This document shows positions 13,845-30,160 of a stretch of 64,000 nt of DNA, one piece after another. Source of the DNA: Osmia lignaria lignaria (Eukaryota > Arthropoda > Insecta > Hymenoptera > Megachilidae). The DNA is taken from the NCBI RefSeq assembly GCF_051020975.1, contig NC_135038.1, positions 308,001 to 372,000 of the forward strand. The letters run 5' to 3'. The number at the start of each line of letters is the position of its first letter. The first letter of the stretch is position 1. Under the pieces are notes generated by a model. The model was not told where the DNA came from, made no database searches, and was given only the letters and a program-made list of their open reading frames with translations. The translations under genes and the position numbers were made by a program.

Positions 13845-15480
13845 TACTATATCTACATTCGATATAATGTAATATACTGATTCATTCCCACAGATCAATG
13901 TACATTTAATAACCATATCGTTAGTGCTATATCTACATTCGATATAATGTAATATACTGATTCATTCCCACAGATCAATGTACCTTTAATAACCATATCA
14001 ATAGTACTATATCTACATACGATATAATGTAATATAATGGTTCATTCCCACAGATCAATGTACCTTGAATAACAATATCATTAGCACTATATCTACATTC
14101 GATATAATGTAGTACACAGATTCCTTCCCACAGATCAATGTGCCTTTAATAACGATATCATTAGCACTATATCTACATTCGATATAATGGAATATACTGA
14201 TTCATTCCCACAGATCAATGCACCTTTCATAACAGTATCATTAGCACTATATCTACATTAGATATAATGTAATATACTGATTCATTCCCACAGATCAGTA
14301 TACCTTTAATAGCCATATCATTAGCACTACATCTTCATTCGATATAATGTAATATACTGATTCATTCCCACAGATCAATGTACATTTAATAACAATATCA
14401 TTATTACTATATCTACATTAGATATAATTTCATATACAGATTCATTCCCACTGATCAATGTACATTTAATAAGAATATCATTATTACTATATCTACATTA
14501 GATATAATTTCATATACAGATTCATTCCCACTGATCAATGTACATTTAATAACAATATCATTATTACTATATCTACATTAGACGCAATTTCATATACAGA
14601 TTCATTCCCACTGATCAATGTACATTTAATAACAACATCATTAGTAGCATATCTACATTACATACGTAATGTACAATTAATAACAATATTATTATTACCA
14701 TATCTACATTAGATATAATGTAATATACTGATTGATCCCCAAAGATCAATGTACATTTAATGACAATATCATTAGTACTATATCTACATTCGATATAATG
14801 TAATATACTGATTCATTCCCACATATCAATATACCTTTAATAACCATATCATTAGTACTATATCTACATTCGATATAATGTAATATACTGATTCATTCCC
14901 ACTGGTCAATGTACATTTAATAACAACATCATTAGTAGTATATCTACATTCGATATAATGTAATGTACTTATTCATTCCCACAGACCAACATACCTTTAA
15001 TAACCATATCATTAGCACCATATCTACATTAGATATAATGTAATATACTGATTCATTCCCACAGGTCAATATACCTTTAAAAACCATATCATTAGCACTA
15101 TATCTACATTCGATATAATGTAATATAGTGATTCATTCCCACAGATCAATGTACAATTAATAACAATATTATTATCACCATATCCACATTAGATATAATG
15201 TAATATACTGATTGATCCCCAAAGATCAATGTACATTTAATAACAATATCATTATTACTATATCTACATTAGATATAATTTCATATACAGATTCGTTCCC
15301 ACTGATCAATGTACATTTAATAACATCATCATTAGTAGTATATCTACATTACATACGTAATGTACAATTAATAACAATATCATTATTACCATATCTACAT
15401 TAGATATAATGTAATATACTGATTGATCCCCAAAGATCAATGTACATTTAATGACAATATCATTAGTACTATATCTACAT
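13845..15480 (+). repeat. 1.64-kb duplicated block, copy 1 (offset 1782)
   Basis: The block matches 15627-17262 at a constant 1782-bp offset, anchored by AACCATATCGTTAGTGCTA (13911 and 15693). Differences are single bases, for example ATTCGTTCCC near 15290 versus ATTCATTCCC in copy 2. It includes the rare ATGTACTTATTCATTCCC monomer and an AAAAACCATATC monomer. A plus-strand frame at 15212-15403 is carried by a 51-bp monomer and is not considered a gene. Confidence 0.85.
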
Positions 15481-15626
15481 TAGATATAATGTAATACACT
15501 GATTGATCCCCACAGATCAATGTACATTTAATACCAATATCATTAGTAGCATATCTACATTCGATATAATGTAATATACTGATGGATTCCCACAGATCAA
15601 TGCACCTTTCATAACAATATCATTAG
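15481..15626 (+). repeat. Two-monomer spacer between 1782-bp-offset copies
   Basis: About 146 bp of satellite with GATTGATCCCCACAG and TGATGGATTCC monomers lies between the two copies and has no counterpart after copy 2. It resembles the corresponding pair near 12490-12640. Confidence 0.65.
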
Positions 15627-17262
15627 CACTATATCTACATTCGATATAATGTAATATACTGATTCATTCCCACAGATCAATGTACATTTAATAACCATAT
15701 CGTTAGTGCTATATCTACATTCGATATAATGTAATATACTGATTCATTCCCACAGATCAATGTACCTTTAATAACCATATCAATAGTACTATATCTACAT
15801 ACGATATAATGTAATATAATGGTTCATTCCCACAGATCAATGTACCTTGAATAACAATATCATTAGCACTATATCTACATTCGATATAATGTAGTACACA
15901 GATTCCTACCCACAGATCAATGTGCCTTTAATAACGATATCATTAGCACTATATCTACATTCGATATAATGGAATATACTGATTCATTCCCACAGATCAA
16001 TGCACCTTTCATAACAGTATCATTAGCACTATATCTACATTAGATATAATGTAATATACTGATTCATTCCCACAGATCAGTATACCTTTAATAGCCATAT
16101 CATTAGCACTACATCTTCATTCGATATAATGTAATATACTGATTTATTCCCACAGATCAATGTACATTTAATAACAATATCATTATTACTATATCTACAT
16201 TAGATATAATTTCATATACAGATTCATTCCCACTGATCAATGTACATTTAATAAGAATATCATTATTACTATATCTACATTAGATATAATTTCATATACA
16301 GATTCATTCCCACTGATCAATGTACATTTAATAACAATATCATTATTACTATATCTACATTAGACGCAATTTCATATACAGATTCATTCCCACTGATCAA
16401 TGTACATTTAATAACAACATCATTAGTAGCATATCTACATTACATACGTAATGTACAATTAATAACAATATTATTATTACCATATCTACATTAGATATAA
16501 TGTAATATACTGATTGATCCCCAAAGATCAATGTACATTTAATGACAATATCATTAGTACTATATCTACATTCGATATAATGTAATATACTGATTCATTC
16601 CCACATATCAATATACCTTTAATAACCATATCATTAGTACTATATCTACATTCGATATAATGTAATATACTGATTCATTCCCACTGGTCAATGTACATTT
16701 AATAACAACATCATTAGTAGTATATCTACATTCGATATAATGTAATGTACTTATTCATTCCCACAGACCAACATACCTTTAATAACCTTATCATTAGCAC
16801 CATATCTACATTAGATATAATGTAATATACTGATTCATTCCCACAGGTCAATATACCTTTAAAAACCATATCATTAGCACTATATCTACATTCGATATAA
16901 TGTAATATAGTGATTCATTCCCACAGATCAATGTACAATTAATAACAATATTATTATCACCATATCCACATTAGATATAATGTAATATACTGATTGATCC
17001 CCAAAGATCAATGTACATTTAATAACAATATCATTATTACTATATCTACATTAGATATAATTTCATATACAGATTCATTCCCACTGATCAATGTACATTT
17101 AATAACATCATCATTAGTAGTATATCTACATTACATACGTAATGTACAATTAATAACAATATCATTATTACCATATCTACATTAGATATAATGTAATATA
17201 CTGATTGATCCCCAAAGATCAATGTACATTTAATGACAATATCATTAGTACTATATCTACAT
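15627..17262 (+). repeat. 1.64-kb duplicated block, copy 2 (offset 1782)
   Basis: This near-identical copy of 13845-15480 has private substitutions CCTACCCACAG near 15905, GATTTATTCCC near 16141 and AACCTTATC near 16787. It diverges from copy 1 after 17262, where an ATGTATTATACTG monomer begins. Confidence 0.85.
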
Positions 17263-20200
17263 TCGATATAATGTATTATACTGATTCATTCCCACAGATC
17301 AATATATTTAATAACCATATCAATAGTACTATATCTACATACGATATAATGTAATATAATGGTTCATTCCCACAGATCAATGTACCTTGAATAACAATAT
17401 CATTAGCACTATATCTACATTCGATATAATGTAGTACACAGATTCCTTCCCACAGATCAATGTGCATTTAATAACGATATCATTAGCACTATATCTACAT
17501 TCGATATAATGGAATATACTGATTCATTCCCACAGATCAATGTACATTTCATAACCATATCATTAGTACCATATCTACATTAGATATGTTATGTACATTT
17601 AATAACAATATCATTATTACTATATCTACATTCGATATAATGTAATATACCGATTCATTCCCACATATCAATATACCTTTAATAACCATATCATTAGTAC
17701 TATATCTAAATTCGATATAATGTAATATACTGATTCATTCCCACAGACCAATGCACCTTTAATAACAATATCATTAGCACTATATCTACATTCGATATAA
17801 CGTAATATACTGATTCATTCCCACAGATATGTACATATAATAACCATATCATTAGTACCATACCTACATTCGATATAATGTAATATACTGATGGATTCCC
17901 ACAGATCAATGCACCTTTCATAACAATATCATTAGCACTATATCTACATTCGATATAATGTAGTATACAGATTCCTTCCCACAGATCAATGTGCCTTTAA
18001 TAACGATATCATTAGCACTATATCTACATTCGATATAATGTAATATACTGATTCATTCCCACAGATCAATATATTTAATAACCATATCAATAGTACTATA
18101 TCTACATACGATATAATGTAATATAATGGTTCATTCCCACAGATCAATGTACCTTGAATAACAATATCATTAGCACTATATCTACATTCGATATAATGTA
18201 GTACACAGATTCCTTCCCACAGATCAATGTGCCTTTAATAACGATATCATTAGCACTATATCTACATTCGATATAATGGAATATACTGATTCATTCCCAC
18301 AGATCAATGTACATTTCATAACCATATCATTAGTACCATATCTACATTAGATATGTTATGTACATTTAATAACAATATCATTATTACTATATCTACATTC
18401 GATATAATGTAATATACCGATTCATTCCCACATATCAATATACCTTTAATAACCATATCATTAGTACTATATCTAAATTCGATATAATGTAATATACTGA
18501 TTCATTCCCATCGATCAATGTACATTGAATAACCATATCATTATTACTATATCTACATTCGATATAATGTAATATACTGATTCATTCCCATCGATCAATG
18601 TACATTGAATAACCATATCATTATTACTAAAACTACATTCGATATAATGTAATATACTGATTCATTCCCATTGATCAATGTACATTGAATAACCATATCA
18701 TTATTACTATATCTACATTCGATATAATGTAATATACTGATTCATTCCCATCGATCAATGTACATTGAATAACCATATCATTATTACCATAACTACATTC
18801 GATATAATGTAATATACTGATTCATTCCCACAGATCAATGTACCTTTAATAACAATATCATTAGCACTATATCTACATTCGATATAATGTAATATACTGA
18901 TTCATTCCCACAGATCAATGTACATTTAATAGCAATATCATCAGTAGTATATCTACATTACATATGTAATGTACATTTAATAACAATATCATTATTACCA
19001 TATCTACATTAGATATAATGTAATATACTGATTGATCCCCAAAGATCAATGTACATTTAATGACAATATCATTAGTACTATATCTACATCCGAAATAATG
19101 TAATATACAGATTCATTCCCACAGATCAATATACCTTTAATAACCATATCATTAGTACTATATCTACATTCGACATAATGTAATATACTGATTCATTCCC
19201 ACAGACCAATGCACCTTTAATATCAATATCATTAGCACCACATCTGCATTCCATATAATGTAATATACTGATTCATTCCCACAGACCAATGCACCTTTAA
19301 TAACAATATCATTAGCACTATATCTACAATCGATATAACGTAATATACTGATTCATTCCCACAGATATGTACATATAATAACCATATCATTAGTACCATA
19401 CCAACATTCGATATAATGTAATATACTGATGGATTCCCACAGATCAATGCACCTTTCATAACAATATCATTAGCACTATATCAACATTAGATATAATGTA
19501 ATATACTGATTCATTCCCACAGACCAATGCACCTTTAATAACGATATCATTAGCACTATATCTACACTCGATATAACGTAATATACTGATTCATTCCCAC
19601 AGATATGTACATATAACAACCATATCATTAGTACGATACCTACATTCGATATAATGTAATATACTGATGGATTCCCACAGATCAATGAACCTTTCATAAC
19701 AATATCATTACCACTATATCTACATTAGATATAATGTAATATACTGATTCATTCCCACGGATCAATATTCCTTTAATAACCATATCATTAGCACTATATC
19801 TACATTCGATATAATGTAATATACTGATTCATTTCCACAGATCAATGTACATTTAATAGCCATATCATTAGTACCATATCTACATTAGATATGTAATGTA
19901 CATTTAATAACAATATCATTATTACTATATCTACATTAGGTATAATGTCATATACAGATTCATTCCCACAGATCAATGTACATTAAATAGCAATATCATT
20001 AGTAGTATATCTACATTACATATGCAATGTACAATTAATAACAATATCATTATTACCAATTCTACATTGGATATAATGTGATATCCTGATTATTACCCAG
20101 AGATCAATGTACCTTTAATAACAATATCATTAGCACTATATCTACATTCGATATAATGTAATATACTGATTCATTCCCATCGATCAATGTACATTTAATA

Positions 20201-20699
20201 ACAATATCATTATTACTATATCTACATTAGATATAATTTCATATACAGATTCATTCCCACTGATCAATGTACATTTAATAACAACATCATTAGTAGTATA
20301 TCTACATTCGATATAATGTAATGTACTTATTCATTCCCACAGACCAACATACCTTTAATAACCATATCACTAGCACCATATCTACATTAGATATAATGTA
20401 ATATACTGATTCATTCCCACAGGTCAATATACCTTTAAAAACCATATCATTAGCACTATATCTACATTCGATATAATGTAATATAGTGATTCATTCCCAC
20501 AGATCAATGTACAATTAATAACAATATTATTATCACCATATCCACATTAGATATAATGTAATATACTGATTGATCCCCAAAGATCAATGTACATTTAATA
20601 ACAATATCATTATTAGCATATCTACATTATATGTAATGTAATATACTGATTCATTCCCACAGATCAATGTACCTTCAATAACAATATCATTAGCACTAT
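17263..20699 (+). repeat. Mixed satellite segment with two consecutive 78-bp modules
   Basis: The part ~17594-19089 matches 25430-26921 (offset 7836), and its portion 17871-19089 also matches 12640-13858. Two 78-bp modules follow each other at 19232-19459 and 19476-19697. The stretch 20270-20560 contains the ATGTACTTATTC and AAAAACCATATC monomers also seen near 14940 and 16720. A TATATGTAATGTAATATACTG monomer lies near 20623. Confidence 0.8.
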
Positions 20700-23397
20700 A
20701 TCTACATTCGATATAATGGAATATACTGATTCATTCCCACAGATCAATGCACATTTAATAGCCATATCATTAGTACCATATCTACATTAGATATGTAATG
20801 TACATTTAATAACAATATCATTATTACTATATCTACATTAGGTATAATATCATATACAGATTCATTCCCACAGATCAATGTACATTAAATAGCAATATCA
20901 TTAGTAGTATATCTACATTACATATGCAATGTACAATTAATAACAATATCATTATTACCAATTCTACATTGGATATAATGTGATATCCTGATTATTACCC
21001 AGAGATCAATGTACCTTTAATAACAATATCATTAGCACTATATCTACATTCGATATAATGTAATATACTGATTCATTCCCACAGATCAATGTACATTTAA
21101 TAGCAATATCATCAGTAGCATATCTACATTACATATGTAATGTACAATTAATAACAATATTATTATCACCATATCTACATTAGATATAATGTAATATACT
21201 GATTGATCCCCAAAGATCAGTGTACATTTAATGACAGTATCATTAGTACTATATCTACATCCGATATAATGTAATATACTGATTCATTCCCACAGATCAA
21301 TGTACATTCAATAACCATATCATTAGTACTATATCTACATTCGATATAATGTAATATACTGATTCACTCCCACAGATATGTACATATAATAACCATATCA
21401 TTAGTACCATACCTACATTCGATATAATGTAATATACCGATGGATTCCCACAGATAAATGCACCTTTCATAACAATATCATTAGCACTATATCTACATTC
21501 GATATAATGTAATATACTGATTCATTCCCACTGATCAATGTACATTTAACAACAACATCCTTAGTAGTATATCTACATTACATACGTAATGTTCAATTAA
21601 TAACAATATTATTATCACCATATCTACGTTAGATATAATGTAATATACTGATGGATTCCCACAGATCAGTGCACCTTTCATAACAATGTCATTAGCACTA
21701 TATCTACATTAGATATAATGTAATATACTGATTCATTCCCACAGATTAATATACCTTTAATAACCATATCATTAGCACTATATCTACATTCGATATAATA
21801 TAATATACTGATTCATTCCCAGAGATTAATATATTTAATAACCATATCAATAGTACTATATCTACATACGATATAATGTAATATACTGATTCATTCCCAC
21901 AGATCAATGTACCTTTAATAACAATATCATTAGCACTATGTCTACATTTGATATAATGTAGTACACAGATTCCTTCCCACAGATCAATGTGCCTTTAATA
22001 ACGATATCATTAGCACTATATCTACATTCGATATAATGTAATATACTGATTCATTCCCACAGATCAATGTACATTTCATAACCATATCATTAGTACCATA
22101 TCTACATTAGATATGTTATGTACATTTAATAACAATATCATTATTACTATATCTACATTAGGTATACTGTCATATACAGATTCATTCGGACAGATCAATG
22201 TACATTTACTAGCAATATCATTAGTAGTATATCTACATTACATATGTAATGTACAATTAATAACAATATCATTATTACCATATCTACATTAGATATAATG
22301 TAATACACTGGTTGATCCCCACAGATCAATGTACATTTAATTCCAATATCATTAGTAGCATATCTACGTTCGATATTATGTAATATACTGATGGATTCGC
22401 ACAGATCAATGCACCTTTCATAACAGTATCATTAGCACTATATCTACATTAGATATAATGTAATATACTGATTCATTCCCACAGATCAATATACCTTTAA
22501 TAGCCATATCATTAGCACTACATCTTCATTCGATATAATGTAATATACTGATTCATTCCCACAGATCAATGTACATTTAATAACAATATCATTATTACTA
22601 TATCTACATTAGATATAATTTCATATGCAGATTCATTCCCACTGATCAATGTACATTTAATAACAATATCATTATTACTATATCTACATTAGGTGTAATT
22701 TCATATACAGATTCATTCCCACTGATCAATGTACATTTAATAACAATATCATTATTACTATATCTACATTCGATATAATGTAATATACCGATTCATTCCC
22801 ACATATCAATATACCTTTAATAACCATATCATTAGTACTATATCTAAATTCGATATAATGTAATATACTGATTCATTCCCACAGACCAATGCACCTTTAA
22901 TAACAATATCATTAGCACTATATCTACATTCGATATAACGTAATATACTGATTCATTCCCACAGATATGTACATATAATAACCATATCATTAGTACCATA
23001 CCTACATTCGATATAATGTAATATACTGATGGATTCCCACAGATCAATGCACCTTTCATAACAATATCATTAGCACTATATCTACATTCGATATAATGTA
23101 GTATACAGATTCCTTCCCACAGATCAATGTGCCTTTAATAACGATATCATTAGCACTATATCTACATTCGATATAATGTAATATACTGATTCATTCCCAC
23201 AGATCAATATATTTAATAACCATATCAATAGTACTATATCTACATACGATATAATGTAATATAATGGTTCATTCCCACAGATCAATGTACCTTGAATAAC
23301 AATATCATTAGCACTATATCTACATTCGATATAATGTAGTACACAGATTCCTTCCCACAGATCAATGTGCCTTTAATAACGATATCATTAGCACTAT
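20700..23397 (+). repeat. 2698-bp tandem duplication, copy 1
   Basis: This block is repeated immediately downstream at exactly 2698 bp, anchored by GTCTACATTTGATAT (21940 and 24638) and by the 78-bp module at 22844 and 25542. Shared private variants include AACAATGTCATTAG (near 21687 and 24385), TCCCAGAGATTAATAT and TTAGGTGTAATTTC. Its middle part is another version of the sequence at 3080-4870 and 7690-9480. Confidence 0.88.
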
Positions 23398-26095
23398 ATC
23401 TACATTCGATATAATGGAATATACTGATTCATTCCCACAGATCAATGCACATTTAATAGCCATATCATTAGTACCATATCTACATTAGATATGTAATGTA
23501 CATTTAATAACAATATCATTATTACTATATCTACATTAGGTATAATATCATATACAGATTCATTCCCACAGATCAATGTACATTAAATAGCAATATCATT
23601 AGTAGTATATCTACATTACATATGCAATGTACAATTAATAACAATATCATTATTACCAATTCTACATTGGATATAATGTGATATCCTGATTATTACCCAG
23701 AGATCAATGTACCTTTAATAACAATATCATTAGCACTATATCTACATTCGATATAATGTAATATACTGATTCATTCCCACAGATCAATGTACATTTAATA
23801 GCAATATCATCAGTAGCATATCTACATTACATATGTAATGTACAATTAATAACAATATTATTATCACCATATCTACATTAGATATAATGTAATATACTGA
23901 TTGATCCCCAAAGATCAGTGTACATTTAATGACAGTATCATTAGTACTATATCTACATCCGATATAATGTAATATACTGATTCATTCCCACAGATCAATG
24001 TACATTCAATAACCATATCATTAGTACTATATCTACATTCGATATAATGTAATATACTGATTCACTCCCACAGATATGTACATATAATAACCATATCATT
24101 AGTACCATACCTACATTCGATATAATGTAATATACCGATGGATTCCCACAGATAAATGCACCTTTCATAACAATATCATTAGCACTATATCTACATTCGA
24201 TATAATGTAATATACTGATTCATTCCCACTGATCAATGTACATTTAACAACAACATCCTTAGTAGTATATCTACATTACATACGTAATGTTCAATTAATA
24301 ACAATATTATTATCACCATATCTACGTTAGATATAATGTAATATACTGATGGATTCCCACAGATCAGTGCACCTTTCATAACAATGTCATTAGCACTATA
24401 TCTACATTAGATATAATGTAATATACTGATTCATTCCCACAGATTAATATACCTTTAATAACCATATCATTAGCACTATATCTACATTCGATATAATATA
24501 ATATACTGATTCATTCCCAGAGATTAATATATTTAATAACCATATCAATAGTACTATATCTACATACGATATAATGTAATATACTGATTCATTCCCACAG
24601 ATCAATGTACCTTTAATAACAATATCATTAGCACTATGTCTACATTTGATATAATGTAGTACACAGATTCCTTCCCACAGATCAATGTGCCTTTAATAAC
24701 GATATCATTAGCACTATATCTACATTCGATATAATGTAATATACTGATTCATTCCCACAGATCAATGTACATTTCATAACCATATCATTAGTACCATATC
24801 TACATTAGATATGTTATGTACATTTAATAACAATATCATTATTACTATATCTACATTAGGTATACTGTCATATACAGATTCATTCGGACAGATCAATGTA
24901 CATTTACTAGCAATATCATTAGTAGTATATCTACATTACATATGTAATGTACAATTAATAACAATATCATTATTACCATATCTACATTAGATATAATGTA
25001 ATACACTGGTTGATCCCCACAGATCAATGTACATTTAATTCCAATATCATTAGTAGCATATCTACGTTCGATATTATGTAATATACTGATGGATTCGCAC
25101 AGATCAATGCACCTTTCATAACAGTATCATTAGCACTATATCTACATTAGATATAATGTAATATACTGATTCATTCCCACAGATCAATATACCTTTAATA
25201 GCCATATCATTAGCACTACATCTTCATTCGATATAATGTAATATACTGATTCATTCCCACAGATCAATGTACATTTAATAACAATATCATTATTACTATA
25301 TCTACATTAGATATAATTTCATATGCAGATTCATTCCCACTGATCAATGTACATTTAATAACAATATCATTATTACTATATCTACATTAGGTGTAATTTC
25401 ATATACAGATTCATTCCCACTGATCAATGTACATTTAATAACAATATCATTATTACTATATCTACATTCGATATAATGTAATATACCGATTCATTCCCAC
25501 ATATCAATATACCTTTAATAACCATATCATTAGTACTATATCTAAATTCGATATAATGTAATATACTGATTCATTCCCACAGACCAATGCACCTTTAATA
25601 ACAATATCATTAGCACTATATCTACATTCGATATAACGTAATATACTGATTCATTCCCACAGATATGTACATATAATAACCATATCATTAGTACCATACC
25701 TACATTCGATATAATGTAATATACTGATGGATTCCCACAGATCAATGCACCTTTCATAACAATATCATTAGCACTATATCTACATTCGATATAATGTAGT
25801 ATACAGATTCCTTCCCACAGATCAATGTGCCTTTAATAACGATATCATTAGCACTATATCTACATTCGATATAATGTAATATACTGATTCATTCCCACAG
25901 ATCAATATATTTAATAACCATATCAATAGTACTATATCTACATACGATATAATGTAATATAATGGTTCATTCCCACAGATCAATGTACCTTGAATAACAA
26001 TATCATTAGCACTATATCTACATTCGATATAATGTAGTACACAGATTCCTTCCCACAGATCAATGTGCCTTTAATAACGATATCATTAGCACTAT
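23398..26095 (+). repeat. 2698-bp tandem duplication, copy 2
   Basis: I saw no consistent difference from copy 1 on visual comparison, so this looks like one of the youngest events in the window. Similarity extends to about 26142, where ATGCACATTTAATAGCC of copy 1 gives way to ATGTACATTTCATAACC. Confidence 0.88.
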
Positions 26096-28700
26096 ATCTA
26101 CATTCGATATAATGGAATATACTGATTCATTCCCACAGATCAATGTACATTTCATAACCATATCATTAGTACCATATCTACATTAGATATGTTATGTACA
26201 TTTAATAACAATATCATTATTACTATATCTACATTCGATATAATGTAATATACCGATTCATTCCCACATATCAATATACCTTTAATAACCATATCATTAG
26301 TACTATATCTAAATTCGATATAATGTAATATACTGATTCATTCCCATCGATCAATGTACATTGAATAACCATATCATTATTACTATATCTACATTCGATA
26401 TAATGTAATATACTGATTCATTCCCATCGATCAATGTACATTGAATAACCATATCATTATTACTAAAACTACATTCGATATAATGTAATATACTGATTCA
26501 TTCCCATCGATCAATGTACATTGAATAACCATATCATTATTACTATATCTACATTCGATATAATGTAATATACTGATTCATTCCCATCGATCAATGTACA
26601 TTGAATAACCATATCATTATTACCATAACTACATTCGATATAATGTAATATACTGATTCATTCCCACAGATCAATGTACCTTTAATAACAATATCATTAG
26701 CACTATATCTACATTCGATATAATGTAATATACTGATTCATTCCCACAGATCAATGTACATTTAATAGCAATATCATCAGTAGTATATCTACATTACATA
26801 TGTAATGTACATTTAATAACAATATCATTATTACCATATCTACATTAGATATAATGTAATATACTGATTGATCCCCAAAGATCAATGTACATTTAATGAC
26901 AATATCATTAGTACTATATCTACATGCGAAATATGTAATATACTGATTCATTCCCACAGATCAATATACCTTTAATAACCATATCATTAGTACTATATCT
27001 AAATTCGATATAATGTAATATACTGATTCATTCCCATCGATCAATGTACATTGAATAACCATATCATTATTACTATATCTACATTCGATATAATGTAATA
27101 TACTGATTCATTCCCATCGATCAATGTACATTGAATAACCATATCATTATTACTAAAACTACATTCGATATAATGTAATATACTGATGGATTCCCACAGA
27201 TCAATGCACCTTTCATAACAATATCATTAGCACTATATCAACATTAGATATAATGTAATATACTGATTCATTCCCACAGATCAATATACCTTTAATAACC
27301 ATATCATTAGCACTATATCTACATTCGATATAATGTAATATACTGATTCATTCCCACAGATCAATGTACCTTTAATAACAATATCATTAGCACTATATCT
27401 ACATTCGATATAATGTAGTACACAGATTCCTTCCCACAGATCAATGTGCCTTTAATAACGATATCATTAGCACTATATCTACATTCGATATAATGTAATA
27501 TACTGATTCATTCCCACAGATCAATGTACATTTCATAACCATATCATTAGTACCATATCTACATTAGATATGTTATGTACATTTAATAACAATATCATTA
27601 TTACTATATCTACAATTAGGTATACTGTCATATACAGATTCATTCGGACAGATCAATGTACATTTACTAGCAATATCATTAGTAGTATATCTACATTACA
27701 TATGTAGTGTACAATTAATAACAATATCATTATTACCATATCTACATTAGATATAATGTAATACACTGATTGATCCCCACAGATCAATGTACATTTAATA
27801 CCAATATCATTAGTAGCATATCTACATTCGATATAATGTAATATACTGATGGATTCCCACAAGATCAATGCACCTTTCATAACAATATCATTAGCACTAT
27901 ATCTACATTCGATATAATGTAATATACTGATTCATTCCCACAGATCAATGTACATTTAATAACCATATCGTTAGTGCTATATCTACATTCGATATAATGT
28001 AATATACTGATTCATTCCCACAGATCAATGTACCTTTAATAACAATATCATTAGCACTATATCTACATTCGATATAATGTAGTACACAGATTCCTTCCCA
28101 CAGATCAATGTGCCTTTAATAACGATATCATTAGCACTATATCTACATTCGATATAATGTAATATACTGATTCATTCCCACAGATCAATGTACATTTCAT
28201 AACCATATCATTAGTACCATATCTACATTAGATATGTTATGTACATTTAATAACAATATCATTATTACTATATCTACATTAGGTATACTGTCATATACAG
28301 ATTCATTCGGACAGATCAATGTACATTTACTAGCAATATCATTAGTAGTATATCTACATTACATATGTAATGTACAATTAATAACAATATCATTATTACC
28401 ATATCTACATTAGATATAATGTAATACACTGATTGATCCCCACAGATCAATGTACATTTAATTCCAATATCATTAGTAGCATATCTACGTTCGATATTAT
28501 GTAATATACTGATGGATTCGCACAGATCAATGCACCGTTCATAACAGTATCATTAGCACTATATCTACATTAGATATAATGTAATATACTGATTCATTCC
28601 CACAGATCAATATACCTTTAATAGCCATATCATTAGCACTACATCTTCATTCGATATAATGTAATATACTGATTCATTCCCACAGATCAATGTACATTTA
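26096..28700 (+). repeat. Mixed satellite segment
   Basis: After completing the 25430-26921 module, the array carries an unusual ATGCGAAATATGTAATAT monomer near 26925, then a repeat of the CATCGATC run. The part ~27165-28080 matches 32896-33811 (offset 5731), including one-base insertions TACAATTAGG (~27612) and CCCACAAGATC (~27860). From ~28080 the sequence returns to the 4100-4770 type. Confidence 0.8.
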
Positions 28701-30160
28701 ATAACAATATCATTATTACTATATCTACATTAGATATAATTTCATATGCAGATTCATTCCCACTGATCAATGTACATTTAATAACAATATCATTATTACT
28801 ATATCTACATTAGGTATAATTTCATATACAGATTCATTCCCACTGATCAATGTACATTTAATAACAATATCATTATTACTATATCTACATTAGACGCAAT
28901 TTCATATACAGATTCATTCCCACTGGTCAATGTACATTTAATAACAACATCATTAGTAGTATATCTACATTACTTACCTAATGTACAATTAATAACAATA
29001 TTATTATCACCATATCTACATTAGATATAATGTAATATACTGATTGATCCCCAAAGATCAATGTACATTTAATGACAATATCATTAGTACTATATCGACA
29101 TCCGATATAATGTAATATACTGATTCATTCCCACAGATCAATATACCTTTAATAACCATATCGTTAGCACTATATCTACATTCGATATAATGTAATATAC
29201 TGATTGATCCCCAAAGATCAATGTACATTTAATAACAATATCATTATTAGCATATCTACATTATATGTAATGTAATATACTGACTCATTCCCACAGATCA
29301 ATGTACCTTTAATAACAATATTATTATCACCATATCCACATTAGATATAATGTAATATACTGATTGATCCCCAAAGATCAATGTACATTTAATAACAATA
29401 TCATTATTACTATATCTACATTAGATATAATGTATTATACTGATTCATTCCCACAGATCAATATACCTTTAATAACCATATCATTAGTACTATATCTACA
29501 TTCGATATAATGTAATATACTGATGGATTCCCACAGATCAATGCACCTTTCATAACAATATCATTAGCACTATATCTACATTCGATATAATGTAATATAC
29601 AGATTCCTTCCCACAGATCAATGTGCCTTTAATAACGATATCATTAGCACTATATCTACATTCGATATAATGTAATATACTGATTCATTCCCACAGATCA
29701 ATATATTTAATAACCATATCAATAGTACTATATCTACATACGATATAATGTAATATAATGGTTCATTCCCACAGATCAATGTACCTTGAATAACAATATC
29801 ATTAGCACTATATCTACATTCGATATAATGTAGTACACAGATTCCTTCCCACAGATCAATGTGCCTTTAATAACGATATCATTAGCACTATGTCTACATT
29901 CGATATAATGGAATATACTGATTCATTCCCACAGATCAATGTACATTTCATAACCATATCATTAGTACCATATCTACATTAGATATGTTATGTACATTTA
30001 ATAACAATATCATTATTACTATATCTACATTCGATATAATGTAATATACCGATTCATTCCCACATATCAATATACCTTTAATAACCATATCATTAGTACT
30101 ATATCTAAATTCGATATAGTGTAATATACTGATTCATTCCCACAGACCAATGCACCTTTA
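28701..30160 (+). repeat. 1460-bp tandem duplication, copy 1
   Basis: Repeated immediately downstream at exactly 1460 bp. Shared private variants are TATATCGACATCCG (29094, 30554), CATATCGTTAGCAC, ACTATGTCTACATTCG (near 29890, 31350) and TCGATATAGTG (30111, 31571). I saw no difference between copies by eye. Confidence 0.88.

Noticed and set aside
15212..17185. Plus-strand ORFs of 63 codons at 15212 and 16994
   Set aside because: They are duplicates at the 1782-bp offset, kept open by a 51-bp monomer. Not genes.
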